Below, one piece after another: positions 54,239-54,710 of a stretch of 54,710 nucleotides of DNA. Position numbers and translations under genes: made by a program. Source of the DNA: Gaoshiqia sediminis (GTDB lineage: Bacteria; Bacteroidota; Bacteroidia; Bacteroidales; Prolixibacteraceae); assembly GCF_025907915.1 (NCBI RefSeq), contig NZ_JAPAAF010000030.1, forward strand, positions 1 to 54,710, in the 5' to 3' direction. Under the pieces are notes generated by a model. It saw nothing but the letters and a program-made list of their open reading frames with translations. It had not been told where the DNA came from and ran no database searches. Positions within the stretch are counted from its first letter, which is position 1; each line of letters opens with the position of its first letter.

Positions 54239-54359
54239 TATACGGAAGCTATACGGAGCCTATACGGAGCCTATACGGGAGCTATACGGGAGCTATACGG
54301 CGGCTATACGGAACCTATACGGAAAGTTTACGGAACCTATACGGAAGGTTTACGAAACG
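54239..54359. repeat. 11-bp tandem repeat, 11 units
   Basis: Eleven consecutive 11-bp units of the form TATACGGNNNN start at 54239 and repeat every 11 bases to 54359. The first seven bases are nearly invariant (two units start TTTACGG and the last reads TTTACGA). The last four vary (AAGC, AGCC, GAGC, CGGC, AACC, AAGG and similar). No coding frame makes sense of it. The unit length is close to one DNA helical turn, so it could present one face for protein binding; that is speculative. Confidence 0.9.
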
Positions 54360-54421
54360 GCCATTTAAGTACGAGACGCAGGCAGCGCATGGAAAGATGA
54401 AACCAGGAAGGATTCAATATT

Positions 54422-54511
54422 GATCACGAAGTGATCCAACCATTCATCACCCCCAATCAAATTGGGGGAATACGACAACCAACCACTCTCCTCAACCCCG
54501 AAGCGGGTTGA
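54422..54511. repeat. Cluster of three short hairpins
   Basis: Three palindromes lie within 90 bases: GATCAC-GAA-GTGATC (54422-54436), CCCCCAAT-CAA-ATTGGGGG (54450-54468) and TCAACCC...GGGTTGA (54492-54511, central CGAAGC). They have REP-like structure but different stems from the copies near the transposase. The rest to 54710 is A/T-rich with no supported gene; an open frame on the minus strand at 54365-54577 crosses the hairpins and is not credible. Confidence 0.65.
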
Positions 54512-54710
54512 ACTATTGATTTTTTTAATCGATTTTATCGCAAAAGTTTCATAACTTCTCAAAAAAAAGAATATCATGTCTAGTTACCGCCAAATTTTAT
54601 ATCACCTCACCTTTCCACACAAAAAATAGTGAGAAAGTTCTATACAATTCAGGAAATGATCCACTTTACAGATATATCTGGGGAGTTCTGAAAAGTAAAA
54701 ACTGCAAGTT

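Noticed and set aside
54365-54577. 70-codon minus-strand frame near the right edge
   Set aside because: It crosses three hairpins and has no RBS or recognisable domain.

Overview
The window looks like a Bacteroidota chromosome, probably Bacteroidales/Marinilabiliales-like; that rank is inference. The evidence is a SusC/SusD pair, a GldB lipoprotein, the MurF-alanine racemase fusion usual in this phylum, TAnnTTTG-type promoter boxes, an IntDOT-like tyrosine recombinase and an ABC permease fused to an M1-peptidase-like domain.

Layout. 1-10317: a type I-B CRISPR-Cas locus on the minus strand (WYL regulator, cas8b, cas7, cas5, cas3, cas6, cas1, cas2, cas4, leader, array); the array runs off the left edge. 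10653-13560: a small accessory module with an HTH antitoxin, an AbiEii-type nucleotidyltransferase toxin, a tyrosine recombinase and a tRNA-Gln(TTG), probably the tRNA-proximal end of an integrated island. 13736-15202: three small genes (HEAT-like, Nudix, membrane protein). 15429-30856: a tightly packed seven-gene minus-strand operon that mixes tripartite RND efflux parts (MFP, TolC, two RND permeases) with ABC parts (two ATPase domains, two permeases). One RND permease carries a complete ABC ATPase at its C-terminus, and one ABC permease carries a degenerate M1-peptidase domain plus a golvesin-C-like domain. This is the most unusual system here.

31178-40943: MscS channel, a two-component system with a divergent secreted charged protein, gldB, a secreted duplicated-domain protein, an outer-membrane barrel, NAD+ synthetase and a Crp/Fnr regulator. 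40966-47124: housekeeping genes (murF-alr, tdk, a conserved hypothetical, rsmI) interleaved with REP-like hairpin elements and a RAYT/IS200-type Y1 transposase that probably owns them. 47227-48072: a HAD hydrolase whose 5' end contains a G/C-rich palindromic repeat. 48447-53918: a susC-susD-lipoprotein nutrient-uptake operon ending at a strong terminator. The last 740 bases hold an 11-bp tandem repeat and a cluster of hairpins but no convincing gene.

How it fits together. The CRISPR locus, toxin-antitoxin pair and integrase form a defence/mobility zone next to tRNA-Gln. One CRISPR spacer resembles the REP hairpins found around the transposase, which suggests spacer acquisition from chromosomal or mobile REP DNA. 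The RND-ABC operon reads as one envelope machine: inner-membrane pumps driven by proton motive force and ATP, sharing one periplasmic adaptor and one outer-membrane channel. All functional calls come from reading the sequence; no database search was run.
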